Source of the DNA: Gemmatimonadota bacterium
Lineage (GTDB): Bacteria > JBHIER01 > G020348925
Assembly: GCA_020348925.1 (NCBI GenBank)
Contig: CP070758.1
Span: 4,683,224 to 4,716,293 of the forward strand
DNA: 33,070 nucleotides
Direction of reading: 5' to 3'
Positions within the stretch are counted from its first letter, which is position 1. Every line of letters begins with the position of its first letter. The notes beneath the pieces were generated by a model that worked only from the letters and a program-made list of their open reading frames with translations, was not told the origin of the DNA and did no database searches. The position numbers and the translations under genes were made by a program. Positions 1-9,629 of this stretch are shown here, piece after piece.

Positions 1-123
1 AATCAAGCAGCCGGTTTCCATTCGATCCAGTGGAATGCTTCGGATTTAGCCAGCGGAGTCTATTTCTACAGACTTGAGGCTGGTGAATTCGTGGCCACAA
101 AGAAGATGTTATTGTTAAAGTGA
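1..123 (+). CDS. 3' end of a T9SS-exported protein (Por-type C-terminal sorting domain), 5' end outside window
   Basis: The first 40 codons run in frame to a TGA at 121-123. They read as the last half of a Por secretion-system C-terminal sorting domain: WNASDLASGVYFYRLEAG followed by a lysine-rich end, KKMLLLK. This matches the end of the 1062-residue protein at 21621-24809 (WDATDVASGVYLYRLTAG...MVLLK) almost residue for residue. In T9SS bacteria this domain directs cargo across the outer membrane and is cleaved or used for surface attachment. The mature protein's function is unknown because the gene starts before the window. It converges with the minus-strand gene at 233-1159, and no clear terminator was seen in the 109 bases between them. 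Confidence 0.85.
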   Translation, partial: NQAAGFHSIQWNASDLASGVYFYRLEAGEFVATKKMLLLK

Positions 124-232
124 TTTCTGTGATTCTTGGGGAAATCTAACAATAATCAAGGTTCACCTTCACCAAGTCCTAAATTGTGTTGAGCAGTGTA
201 TCTCTGTTCACCAATGGATTCTCCAGGCACTA

Positions 233-1159
233 TCAGTCTTTGATACAACGAACCGAATATCCGCTGCGCTTATTGATGCTACCGCGAGCAACCTGTGTGT
301 AGGTGTAATACAGGGCCCGATACCAAGCCATGGTACCAGACTGCTCTGAAGAAGACCAAAAGCCGGCATATCTTCCAATAGAGGTGAACTGCCCAGGACT
401 GCTGGTACGGTGTCCACCAGGCAACGCGGTAAAGCCGCTTTCGTTAGTGGCGCCTGTATTAGGGTTGTCCCAATGAGCTGTTCCGGCTTCTTTCATTTTG
501 CCACCTTCATCTGTCCCACGGTATCCTGTAGTATCAGCTTCTGACTGACTCATACCCAGGTACATTTCCAGTTCCTTCCACTCTTCATCAGTAGGTATAT
601 GCCAGCCAACAGGTGCTATATTTCGGCTGTCATGAACGGCATACCCGTTGTATAATCGTCCATAAATTGGAACATTATTGTCCTCGTTGTTATAATTGCA
701 GTAAGCTCCATTTGTCAGCCCGATCCATGTTGTGCTGTCAGTAACATTTGGTATGGCATCGCCATTGCGATAGTGAGTGACCCTCAGGTTTTCGACCATC
801 CATACTTGTGTACCAATGGTTACGGTTTGGTATACGTTTCCGTCAATATCGGTTACAATCGTGCTTGGACAGACATCAATTCCAAGACTTATATTTGCTA
901 TTTTTACTATGTCAAGTAAGTCAACACTCCCATCACCCTCGCAACTGCCGACAGGGGCATTACAGTCGGCTCTCCAGAACTCATTATTATTGGGCGTTTT
1001 CGTGCCTAAAACAATATTAACTGCTTCTAAAATATCCAAAAGGTCTATCGTTCCGTCATTATTCACATCACCCTTTTCGCCTTCATAGGGTTGGGCCAAC
1101 AGATTCATGGAAAGGCAAACCAGAATGACGATTACTGTTACTATTTTATGGATTTTCAT
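233..1159 (-). CDS. Exported protein with dockerin-type repeats and a C-terminal FISUMP domain
   Basis: The 308-residue protein begins with a signal peptide (MKIHKIVTVIVILVCLSMNL, ending near LLAQP). Residues about 29-95 hold two dockerin type I calcium-loop/helix repeats: GDVNNDGTIDLLDILEAVN and GDGSVDLLDIVKIAN. Residues about 102-308 match the FISUMP (Fibrobacter succinogenes major paralogous) domain: TDIDGNVYQTVTIGTQVWM, ENL, GRLYNGYAV, APVGWHIPTDEEWKELE, GFWSSSE and a YSVRC end. FISUMP domains are common in surface lipoproteins and secreted proteins of FCB bacteria, but their biochemical role is not established. Unlike other secreted proteins here it lacks a T9SS sorting domain. The ATG is preceded by a GGAGG SD, and a 16-bp palindrome lies just upstream. 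It probably has an extracellular binding or structural role; no catalytic residues could be assigned. Confidence 0.85.
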   Translation of the reverse strand: MKIHKIVTVIVILVCLSMNLLAQPYEGEKGDVNNDGTIDLLDILEAVNIVLGTKTPNNNEFWRADCNAPVGSCEGDGSVDLLDIVKIANISLGIDVCPSTIVTDIDGNVYQTVTIGTQVWMVENLRVTHYRNGDAIPNVTDSTTWIGLTNGAYCNYNNEDNNVPIYGRLYNGYAVHDSRNIAPVGWHIPTDEEWKELEMYLGMSQSEADTTGYRGTDEGGKMKEAGTAHWDNPNTGATNESGFTALPGGHRTSSPGQFTSIGRYAGFWSSSEQSGTMAWYRALYYTYTQVARGSINKRSGYSVRCIKD

Positions 1160-1175
1160 GCGGTCACAACCTCCG

Positions 1176-1191
1176 CCTAATAAATATTAGG
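1176..1191 (-). promoter_or_regulatory. Perfect palindrome beside the ribosome binding site of the FISUMP gene
   Basis: CCTAATA-AA-TATTAGG is a perfect 7-bp inverted repeat with a 2-base centre. It lies 17 bases before the start codon of the gene at 233-1159 and ends within about five bases of its GGAGG SD. It could be a repressor operator or an RNA hairpin affecting translation. The sequence does not say which. Confidence 0.35.
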
Positions 1192-1556
1192 TTTTCCCAG
1201 AAAAATGAAGTGTCATTTTGGGTTTTAAGCTGTTGTTTTTTAAATATAACGTAATCTCTTCGAATCCTTTACATGATGGGTGAATGATAGTCTTTGCCGA
1301 GGTTCACTTTCTGTTCCATTTGAGGTACTGACATACCATTCTCAACATCAAGAATAACAATCAAAAGAGTCGTTGTCAAGTAATTTTTAATTCTTCACCA
1401 ATTCTTTCCGGCGTGTATCCACCGAGCATTCAGAGATTTATCAACCTCTTGAATCCCCTCTCGTTCAAAACAACACAACTTTTCTCATAGTATACCATAC
1501 GATGATATCATGACATGAAAACTGAATAGAATGGTATAATATAATCGAAAGGATTT
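1192..1556. other. Intergenic stretch without a recognisable gene
   Basis: About 365 AT-rich bases separate the FISUMP gene from the DUF5683-like gene. No frame of either strand gives a protein with family features. No tRNA or convincing rho-independent terminator was seen. The part nearest 1192 probably carries the promoter of the FISUMP gene, but no clear -35/-10 pair could be assigned. Confidence 0.5.
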
Positions 1557-2108
1557 TCAAAGATCAAAGGAGAAGGTGAGCTTACATTCTGAATCTTCAA
1601 AGGAAGACCGTATTTTGAGGGACGATCGGTCCTCATCAAATCCGAACAGATGGGCGTCAACGTACGCATCGATCATACTGAAAACAATCACACCCGCAGT
1701 CCACCAGAGATACCCGTTCCGTCGATCGAGCCGGTCAAGATATTCCTCATAATCAACAGCATAGGCATCCCGCGCCTTCTTATCCTGGACAAGGGCCGAG
1801 ATGACGAGTCCGGACTCGATGCAGAAGATCAGACCACTTTTGACATAGTGCTCCGTATAGAATTGTCCCCATCCGGGGACAACGGCGGACCGGATCATCG
1901 CACCTGTCGGAGATTTCGTTCCCGGCACTCCTTTCCGGGGCTCAAGTTTCACAGTCTCTCCGCGGGGTGATGTGAGGGTGTCCCGGGCCATTTCCTGCCA
2001 CTGTGCCGATGTGACTCCGAAAAGAAGCAGGAAACTAAAAACGATCCGAGTAAAAAAGAGAAGAATACGGAAAAATATATTTTTTGAAATCGAAAAGCTC
2101 CTATACAT
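1557..2108 (-). CDS. DUF5683-like membrane protein
   Basis: The longest frame begins with TTG at 2111. The ATG directly after it (2108) gives a 183-residue protein and is preferred. Residues 10-35 form a signal peptide or membrane anchor. Residues 74-84 contain SAVVPGWGQFY, followed by a hydrophobic segment (KSGLIFCIESGLVISALV) and a second one near YLWWTAGVIVFSMIDAYVDAHLFGFDED. This order (P-G-x-G-Q-F-Y, hydrophobic helix, charged loop, helix with D-A-Y-V-D-A-H-L) is typical of DUF5683, a family of unknown function in Bacteroidota and relatives. It starts 15 bases after the stop of the radical SAM gene and is probably co-transcribed with it. No function can be given. Confidence 0.75.
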   Translation of the reverse strand: MYRSFSISKNIFFRILLFFTRIVFSFLLLFGVTSAQWQEMARDTLTSPRGETVKLEPRKGVPGTKSPTGAMIRSAVVPGWGQFYTEHYVKSGLIFCIESGLVISALVQDKKARDAYAVDYEEYLDRLDRRNGYLWWTAGVIVFSMIDAYVDAHLFGFDEDRSSLKIRSSFEDSECKLTFSFDL

Positions 2109-2123
2109 CAATCTTCGTCAAAT

Positions 2124-3323
2124 TCATGAAAACAGCGGTTCTTGCGCTGTCCGAGCTCTCTCTCTGGTCCAGCTGCGATAGTCGGACAGCTTGAATCCGG
2201 GTTTCTGCCAATCGATCTTTCCCAAAGCGAGATCCTCAACTCCACAAAGAGGATTCTCGCAGGAAAGGCATGCGCCATCGCACTCGGCTGCGGGTTCGAA
2301 GCGATCTCCGTTTCTAACATACAGAGGAATATCAATCCCTTCGCAATTCGTTGAGCTCATGAATTCTCCGTTCAACCCGACGGGGATCCCGTCCCCAAGA
2401 TCATACTCCATGCATAATGCAAAGGTCACGCCGAGGCTATCGCAAGAATTGCGCAAATGATCGAACAGTCGTTTTCGATAACCGATGTCAGCGTGCAGAC
2501 CATTATCGATCCGTTGGGAAAATAACCTCTTCATGTCGAAAACAACACCCTGGCCGAACACCGAGAATTTCTTGTACACTTCACTCACCATCGAAAGCGG
2601 GATGTCCATGACACTGGCCACAATGTGGCTCGCCCCGGAATCGACAGCGCGCTCGATAAGGCCCTCAAGACCTCTCACATCATCCGTAATATACGGAATT
2701 ATGGGATCAACTCGACAGACGGTGTGTACTCCGCTCTCAGCCATCCGAGTCATGCAGTCGAACAGATCATCGGTCGTGGCTCCGCCCCGCATGAGGAGGC
2801 GACGCTGTGTTTCCTGTAACGTCAATACGGAGAATTGACCGAAGGAATGGGATTGCCTCTTCAACAGACCGATGACACGATCGCTGACGGCCTCCTTCGT
2901 AATAAACTCCACAGGAATGTTTCTGCCCACAAATTCCTCGATGATCTTTTCGGAGAGGTGATACGTATGATTCACCGGCTGAAAAGGATCGGTTACCGGC
3001 GAGAGATATCCGCACGATGCCAGGTCGATACTGTCCAGCTGCTTCGCTACGACTCGATCGAAGTCCCTGCAGACAGTGACAACTCCGCGTTCCCGGTAAT
3101 TCTGAAAATAACCGGGCAGGGCCTTTGCGTAACAGAATGAACAATCGATGGAGCACCCGTTGTACGGATTGACGAGCAGCCGTTCCGCCGTGCATTCCCT
3201 CTTCCCCGGCCACCATCCATGTAATTCTTTGCGAGAATCGACCACAACATGAGGCACGGGATTTTCTATGACATCAAGAACTTTCAATCCCTTACCGAAT
3301 CGAACTTCGATTTTTTCAGGCAT
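2124..3323 (-). CDS. SPL-type radical SAM protein with an extra C-terminal cysteine cluster
   Basis: The start is placed at the ATG at 3323 (399 residues), which follows an AAGGAAA SD; the longer frame would need a TTG five codons upstream. Residues 52-66 contain NPYNGCSIDCSFCYA, giving the radical SAM CX3CX2C motif (Cys57, Cys61, Cys64) that binds the 4Fe-4S cluster used to cleave S-adenosylmethionine. The NPYxGC context and the following SPVTDPFQP segment are characteristic of the spore photoproduct lyase-like/Rv2578c-type radical SAM group. Near the C-terminus Cys348, Cys352, Cys355 and Cys360 (CX3CX2CX4C) could hold a second iron-sulfur cluster or a zinc ion. The substrate is unknown. DNA photolesion repair is known only for true SplB proteins and should not be assumed. 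It probably forms a two-gene operon with the DUF5683-like gene. Confidence 0.85.
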   Translation of the reverse strand: MPEKIEVRFGKGLKVLDVIENPVPHVVVDSRKELHGWWPGKRECTAERLLVNPYNGCSIDCSFCYAKALPGYFQNYRERGVVTVCRDFDRVVAKQLDSIDLASCGYLSPVTDPFQPVNHTYHLSEKIIEEFVGRNIPVEFITKEAVSDRVIGLLKRQSHSFGQFSVLTLQETQRRLLMRGGATTDDLFDCMTRMAESGVHTVCRVDPIIPYITDDVRGLEGLIERAVDSGASHIVASVMDIPLSMVSEVYKKFSVFGQGVVFDMKRLFSQRIDNGLHADIGYRKRLFDHLRNSCDSLGVTFALCMEYDLGDGIPVGLNGEFMSSTNCEGIDIPLYVRNGDRFEPAAECDGACLSCENPLCGVEDLALGKIDWQKPGFKLSDYRSWTRERARTAQEPLFS

Positions 3324-3802
3324 GCGGTTTCCTTGCAAGCCTCTTTCGAGGCAGACATTTCAATCACTCCCCATGAAGCCCGGTCACCATCTCATGGGAG
3401 ATACCACTTCGTACATTTTAATACAATTCCTTTACCTTGTCAACCCAAAATTTTTGAACCATAGAATCAGCCCATTGTTCCAGACGGTCACCTTTCTATG
3501 ATATTCTTTCACCAGTATGACTGAGATGTGGCCATATTGACACAATCGCAAACAAAAAAGCTGTCAGTCATGCTGTCGTAAATTCTTGAAATATTATGCC
3601 ATTTTGACCGCCATCATTTGCAGATGAGAGTGACAGTGAAAAAACAAAATTTTTCAATATTTTATTAAGTCATTCTTTATAATAAAGTTGGGTTTTTTTA
3701 ATGTGGACTATGGAGAGTGGATTTCCGTTTTGGCACGAAATTCGCTTTCTCTGATTTGAGAATGTCAAAAAAAGGAAATGAACACGAAAGGAGGTGACAA
3801 GA
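3324..3802. other. Upstream region shared by the divergent radical SAM and hsp20 genes
   Basis: About 480 bases carry no plausible gene. They include an imperfect inverted repeat (CTCCCCATGA ... TCATGGGAG, 3367-3398) and a short palindrome CTTTAT-A-ATAAAG (3675-3687) that contains a TATAAT. There is also a weak heat-shock-type promoter candidate (separate entry). No CIRCE element (TTAGCACTC-N9-GAGTGCTAA) was found here. Confidence 0.5.
3585..3616 (+). promoter_or_regulatory. Weak candidate sigma-32-like promoter upstream of hsp20
   Basis: CTTGAAA (3585-3591) matches the sigma-32 -35 element exactly. CGCCATCA (3609-3616) resembles the CCCCATnT -10 element, with a 17-base gap that is slightly long. 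It lies almost 190 bases before the hsp20 start. It is listed because no CIRCE operator was found, and it is only a candidate. Confidence 0.2.
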
Positions 3803-4246
3803 ATGACACTCGTGAGGTATCGTCCAATGACGAATCTATTCAACTTCAGGGATGAGATGAACCGTCTCTTCGATGGTTTCTTCCGCGGGGTTCCGGATGT
3901 GAACGAGCATTTCACTACGTACGGTCCGGACGTGGATATCAAAGAAACTGATAATGATGTTCTTGTCTCCGTGGAAATTCCTGGAATGGATCAGAAGGAC
4001 ATCAAGGTCAATGTCCGGGACAACGTTTTGACCCTGAAGGGTGAGAAGAAGCGGGAGCAGGAGGTTGAAAATACGAATTACCACCTCAGTGAACGTTGCT
4101 TCGGCGGTTTTGAGAGATCCTTCACGCTGCCGACGAATATCCAGAACGATAAATTGACTGCGACATATAAAAACGGTATTCTGAACGTAACGCTGCCAAA
4201 AGCGGAAGAGGCAAAACCCAAGGAGATCTCAGTAAAGGTGGCGTAA
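3803..4246 (+). CDS. Small heat shock protein, Hsp20/alpha-crystallin family
   Basis: The start is the ATG at 3803, seven bases after a perfect AAAGGAGGT SD; an in-frame GTG at 3794 overlaps that SD and is rejected. The 147-residue protein has a short N-terminal arm (NLFNFRDEMNRLFDGFF, typical of bacterial class A sHsps). The alpha-crystallin beta-sandwich spans about residues 41-133: VDIKETDNDVLVSVEIPGM, ITLxGEKK-type strand and the YKNGILNVTLPK hallmark. The tail carries the I-x-V anchoring motif (EISVKV). These proteins form ATP-independent oligomeric holdases that keep unfolding proteins soluble for refolding by other chaperones. It lies directly upstream of groES-groEL in the same direction, although hairpins separate them. 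Confidence 0.95.
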   Translation: MTLVRYRPMTNLFNFRDEMNRLFDGFFRGVPDVNEHFTTYGPDVDIKETDNDVLVSVEIPGMDQKDIKVNVRDNVLTLKGEKKREQEVENTNYHLSERCFGGFERSFTLPTNIQNDKLTATYKNGILNVTLPKAEEAKPKEISVKVA

Positions 4247-4256
4247 GAACCTCGTC

Positions 4257-4286
4257 GGAGAGCGCCTCTCCTGAGAGGCGCTCTCC
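4257..4286 (+). terminator. 14-bp perfect hairpin after hsp20
   Basis: GGAGAGCGCCTCTC-CT-GAGAGGCGCTCTCC is a perfect 14-bp inverted repeat starting 10 bases after the hsp20 stop. It is GC-rich but has no T-run after it. It may be a processing or mRNA-stabilising hairpin, or the first part of a double terminator with the hairpin at 4305-4351. Confidence 0.5.
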
Positions 4287-4304
4287 GTGGAAACCACCCG
4301 GAGA

Positions 4305-4351
4305 CCCCCCTCCCTCTGTTCATTTCGAAAAGATGAAATGAGGGGGTTTTT
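4305..4351 (+). terminator. Possible rho-independent terminator between hsp20 and groES
   Basis: TCATTTC ... GAAATGA forms a 7-bp stem. It can be extended past a bulge by a C-run (4305-4314) pairing with GGGGG, and is followed by TTTTT. With the 14-bp hairpin before it, this probably ends or attenuates hsp20 transcription. The bulge makes the call moderate. Confidence 0.45.
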
Positions 4352-4428
4352 CCATGAGAAGACACGGAGAGAACCACACGCTGATTTAAATGTCGGTGAA
4401 AAGCTGGAACAAGGAAAGGAGATGCAAG

Positions 4429-4716
4429 GTGAAGATAAAGCCTTTACGGGACAAAGTCGTCGTCATGAGACTTGAGGAGGAGGAGAAAAAGGTCGGTGGT
4501 ATCATTATCCCCGATACGGCTAAAGAGAAACCCATGCAGGGTAAAGTGATGGCTGTTGGACCCGGTGCCATGGATAAGGCCGGCAAACGAATCCCGATGG
4601 AGGTTAAAAAGGGAGACACAGTACTTTTCGGGAAATACTCAGGGACAGAAGTGTCCATTGACGGAAAAGAATACCTCATCATGGATGCAAGCGATATCTA
4701 TGCCATTATCGGTTGA
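4429..4716 (+). CDS. groES: Co-chaperonin GroES (Hsp10)
   Basis: The start is the GTG at 4429, six bases after an AAAGGAGA SD. This gives the standard 95-residue length and N-terminus ([12 protein letters not shown]); the in-frame ATG at 4390 would add 13 unconserved residues. Conserved features include the [22 protein letters not shown] mobile loop at about residues 14-34 that contacts GroEL, the VGPG turn, and [16 protein letters not shown]. GroES caps the GroEL ring as a heptameric lid, closing the folding chamber in the cytoplasm. groEL follows after a 35-base gap with its own strong SD, which is the usual groESL operon order. Confidence 0.97.
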   Translation: MKIKPLRDKVVVMRLEEEEKKVGGIIIPDTAKEKPMQGKVMAVGPGAMDKAGKRIPMEVKKGDTVLFGKYSGTEVSIDGKEYLIMDASDIYAIIG

Positions 4717-4736
4717 GTATGTTCCAAATATTCTAA

Positions 4737-6368
<1,632 letters not shown>

Positions 6369-6398
6369 TTTCAGGGTTGGCATAAAGAAAAACCTTAC

Positions 6399-6432
6399 GG
6401 GGAGGAACCTCTCGTTCCTCCCCTTTCTTTTT
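6399..6432 (+). terminator. Rho-independent terminator of groESL
   Basis: A perfect 10-bp stem GGGGAGGAAC / GTTCCTCCCC with a CTCTC loop is followed by TTTCTTTTT. It lies 30 bases after the groEL stop and is a textbook intrinsic terminator. Confidence 0.92.
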
Positions 6433-6525
6433 AACAGTCTCAAGCGATCCAAGGCTGCCCTGGGATCAAGAGATCTGGGATAAGAAACCCGAGGCAGCCA
6501 TATTTTTTCAGTCGAATGAAAAACA

Positions 6526-7494
6526 TTAGTATTTGCGAAACGCGACCTGCAATGCCTGGCATATCTCATCAATCGCGTCCTGAGCTCGATCGAATATACC
6601 GGGTAAGATCACAAAATCGTGAAGCATGCCCTCATACCGGGTGCATAGCACTGGTATCCCTTTTTCTCTCAAACGATGTGCGTAAGCTTCCCCCTCATCT
6701 CGAAGAACGTCAAATTCTGCGGTGATAACGAACGCCGGCGGTAATCCGCCCAAATCATCCGCAAGTATTGGTGAGACGGACGGACTCATGGCCTGTCCCT
6801 TGTTCTGTAAATAATGATTGCGATACCACTTCATATTCGCCGCAGATAGCCATAATCCGTCACCAAAATAATGGTATGATTCCGTTGCAAACGAAGAAAG
6901 ATTCAGCCAGGGGCAAATGAGCACCTGAAAGATCAACGAGGAAAAACTCTGATCCCGAGCAAGAATCGAGGAGACTGCCGCGAGATTGCCACCAGCACTG
7001 TCGCCCGCGATAGCAATTCGAGCGGGATCACCTTGAATATTCTCGGCATTTTCGAAAATCCATCTCACAACCGTCACAGCATCCTCAACCGCTGCCGGAT
7101 GCTTATACTCCGGTGCCAATCTATAGTCGACAGAAACCACCGCACACGATGCGCCGCTTGCCAGAAACGTGCAAAATGGATCGAACTCATCCAGAGTACC
7201 CAATACAAAACCACCACCGTGAAAAAAAATTAGTATCGGATATGGTGGATTTCCATTAGGTTGATAAACGCGTAGAGGTATTTGACCTGTGGAACTTGAG
7301 ATACACAGAGTTTTTACCGCGATACCTTCATTCGGTGTTCCAAGCCAGGATTCTTCAAGAAAACACTCACGAGCTTGTTGCGGTGTGAGCGAGGACAGTG
7401 GCGCCGCCCTTGTTTCAGAGATCTTCCTCAGAAGAGTCCCCGCTTGAGGGTCGAGATGCCCCTGAGTGTATGATGGGTACAGAGCCTTCACCAT
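6526..7494 (-). CDS. Alpha/beta-hydrolase-fold esterase/lipase, hormone-sensitive-lipase (family IV) type
   Basis: The 322-residue protein carries the family IV signature HGGGF (residues 92-96, oxyanion hole) and the nucleophile motif GDSAGGN with Ser166. The likely remaining triad members are Asp262 (EFDVLRDEG) and His292 (GMLHDF). DYRLAPEYKHPAAVED is the conserved block between them. No signal peptide is present, so it is probably cytoplasmic. Family members hydrolyse carboxylesters of short to medium acyl chains; the natural substrate is not predictable. It lies 97 bases downstream of the isochorismatase-family gene on the same strand, and the two may be co-transcribed. The SD is weak. Confidence 0.92.
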   Translation of the reverse strand: MVKALYPSYTQGHLDPQAGTLLRKISETRAAPLSSLTPQQARECFLEESWLGTPNEGIAVKTLCISSSTGQIPLRVYQPNGNPPYPILIFFHGGGFVLGTLDEFDPFCTFLASGASCAVVSVDYRLAPEYKHPAAVEDAVTVVRWIFENAENIQGDPARIAIAGDSAGGNLAAVSSILARDQSFSSLIFQVLICPWLNLSSFATESYHYFGDGLWLSAANMKWYRNHYLQNKGQAMSPSVSPILADDLGGLPPAFVITAEFDVLRDEGEAYAHRLREKGIPVLCTRYEGMLHDFVILPGIFDRAQDAIDEICQALQVAFRKY

Positions 7495-7591
7495 GATTTT
7501 TCATTTCCCCAGCTGTTCCGTTCAAAGCTTCATTGAAAGAAATGAAGGCAACGTCCCCACGCGTATGGAGCAAACGGGGGGTTAACTTCAA

Positions 7592-8260
7592 TTATTGTAA
7601 TTGTTCAATGATTTCATCGGCGGCCATCACCCTTGCAAAACCTTTCCTCAATACCCTCAATTCGGGCTCTTGCATCTCCGGATCGTCGGTTGACGTCACA
7701 TCGCTTCCGAAGATGACTTTGAAGCTCCTCTCATAGGCCTGCCGCGCCGTGGCTCCGCAACAATAGTTCGTTAATGTCCCGCATATGATAACCGTATCTT
7801 TATCCATATTTTTGAGTATTGTTTCCAAAGGAGTATCGTAGAAGGCCCCGTAAGAGGATTTTTGAATCACGATCTCCTCCTCTCCGGGTGCCAGCTCATG
7901 CCACACCCGTCCTTCGACATAAAATAAGGAAAAATCGATATCCAGCTCCGAATATCGCCCTGGCATCAACGCTCCGGTTTTCGGGCGGTCCAAGTAATTA
8001 TGTGTCTTTGAATAGACCGTATATATGACCGGGATATTCTTGCTCCGACAGTGTTCGATGAGCATCTTGATACGGGGGACTTGTCTCGTTGCTTCCGGCA
8101 CCCAATCGGGAGACCAATGGGGTTTCACAAATTCATCCTGCATATCTATGACCAGTAAGGCACAATTACCCGGCACAATTTCAAATTGTGCGTCACCTTC
8201 TTCATAGGCTTTTCTGGCTAAATTCAGCACATCCTGTTCAGAGAAGTTACCGATTTTCAT
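7592..8260 (-). CDS. Isochorismatase-family cysteine hydrolase
   Basis: The 222-residue protein has the isochorismatase-like fold: a first strand CALLVIDMQDEF with catalytic Asp39, VIQKSSYGAFYDTPLE with Lys134, and GTLTNYCCGATARQAYE with nucleophile Cys167. The fold ends with the usual GSDVTSTDDPEMQ region. The family includes nicotinamidases, N-carbamoylsarcosine amidases, ureidoacrylate and biuret amidohydrolases and true isochorismatases. No siderophore genes are nearby, so an amidohydrolase role is more likely than isochorismate hydrolysis, but the substrate is open. An AGGA SD lies just before the ATG. It is cytoplasmic, and the downstream esterase may share its transcript. Confidence 0.92.
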   Translation of the reverse strand: MKIGNFSEQDVLNLARKAYEEGDAQFEIVPGNCALLVIDMQDEFVKPHWSPDWVPEATRQVPRIKMLIEHCRSKNIPVIYTVYSKTHNYLDRPKTGALMPGRYSELDIDFSLFYVEGRVWHELAPGEEEIVIQKSSYGAFYDTPLETILKNMDKDTVIICGTLTNYCCGATARQAYERSFKVIFGSDVTSTDDPEMQEPELRVLRKGFARVMAADEIIEQLQ

Positions 8261-8440
8261 TTTCCTCTGCCTTTATGAATTACGTGTGAATTACGTGCTT
8301 CATACCATGTCGATTTCCATATATCTCTGAGTCCTTATGCCTCAGGGACGAACAATCGCAGCGAAGATTTTCGAAGTTGAAATCCTCGATTTTCTCTTTC
8401 AGAACGATCTTACGGTGGAATCGAGAGGTGCCTTCACGAC

Positions 8441-9505
8441 TCACTTCTTCTTGTTGTGTTTCATCGCCGATTTGATGAACCTTCCGAACTTCCTGTCCTT
8501 TTTGCGTTTTTCGGCGTAAGACATATCATGGTACTCGGATTCACTGAGTAGTTTCAGAAAACTTCGGTAACGCCCTCCGCTCAATTCCCCGGTCTCAACC
8601 GCCTTCAGGAGTGCGCAGCCAATTTCCGTAGTATGAGTGCAATTGGTGAAACGACACTTTTTGGAGAGTTCCCGAATCTCGAAGAAGCTCTCGTCTATCC
8701 CACTGCTGACACCGATAGTACCCAGTTCCCTCATGCCAGGAGTGTCGATTACTATTGCGCCCTGATCAAGAGAGATCAACTGGCGACGCGCTGTCGTATG
8801 GCGTCCCTTTCCGTCTTTTTCACGAACCGTGTTTGTCTCAAATAGATCTCGGCCCACGAGACGGTTCAAGAGCGTCGTTTTGCCCACTCCCGACGATCCG
8901 AGCAGACAATACGTCTTACCCCTTTCCAAAATACTTCGGATTCGATCCAGTCCGAAGCCGGTTCTATTGCTGAGCGCAATGACGGTACACGCGATGTTCG
9001 ATTGTCTGACCTCTGAGATCCACTGCTCTACATCCTCTGAACTGACCAGGTCGCTCTTCGTTAAGAGGAGTACGGGCTCAATCCGACCTTCGTTGACCAT
9101 GACCAAATAACGTTCCAGTCTGCGCACATTGAAATCGAAATCGCACGCTTGGACAATGAAGGCCACATCAATGTTGGACGCAATCATTTGATAGTCGATT
9201 CTTTTCCCCGGTGTTTTCCGTCGCAAAACCGATCTCCTTGGAAACAGATCATGAATAGTGGCAAACGTATCATAATTGTGGTACCGGACAAAGGCCCAAT
9301 CTCCTACGCAGGGAAAGTCCATGCTCGACTCGGCGGAAAACACAAGATTGCCTGCAAGTTCAGCCAAAACTTCACTCCGTTCATTTCTGACGAGGTAGTT
9401 ATCCCTGTTGACGGCGGTTACGCGAGCGACGCGATACTCAGTTCTCTGCAATTTTTCACGCTGTTCCTGAAACCAGCAGTCAAATCCGAGGTCTCTCAGT
9501 TCCAT
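8441..9505 (-). CDS. rsgA: Ribosome small-subunit biogenesis GTPase RsgA
   Basis: This is a circularly permuted GTPase. The N-terminal OB-fold spans about residues 25-90. The G domain follows in the order G4 (TKSD 149-152), G1/P-loop (GSSGVGKT 203-210) and G3 (DTPG 254-257). The C-terminal zinc-binding region has Cys284, Cys289, His291 and Cys297 (CRFTNCTHTTEIGC). RsgA (YjeQ) binds the 30S subunit late in maturation and helps release assembly factors such as RbfA on GTP hydrolysis. The ATG at 9505 (354 residues) is nine bases from a GAGAG-type SD and is preferred to the GTG at 9511. The C-terminus is lysine-rich, which suits rRNA contact. Confidence 0.95.
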   Translation of the reverse strand: MELRDLGFDCWFQEQREKLQRTEYRVARVTAVNRDNYLVRNERSEVLAELAGNLVFSAESSMDFPCVGDWAFVRYHNYDTFATIHDLFPRRSVLRRKTPGKRIDYQMIASNIDVAFIVQACDFDFNVRRLERYLVMVNEGRIEPVLLLTKSDLVSSEDVEQWISEVRQSNIACTVIALSNRTGFGLDRIRSILERGKTYCLLGSSGVGKTTLLNRLVGRDLFETNTVREKDGKGRHTTARRQLISLDQGAIVIDTPGMRELGTIGVSSGIDESFFEIRELSKKCRFTNCTHTTEIGCALLKAVETGELSGGRYRSFLKLLSESEYHDMSYAEKRKKDRKFGRFIKSAMKHNKKK

Positions 9506-9629
9506 GTGCACGATCTCTCTTCCATAAGCTCTCTACCGTATAAAACGCGCCTAATATTGAAACCTGTTCAATACATTCATCCCAGGCAAAGGAAAGAAAA
9601 AAAATGTGACCCTGCCATGACACATCAAA

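Noticed and set aside
3324-3802. CIRCE operator expected before heat-shock genes
   Set aside because: No TTAGCACTC/GAGTGCTAA pair is present before hsp20, nor before groES.
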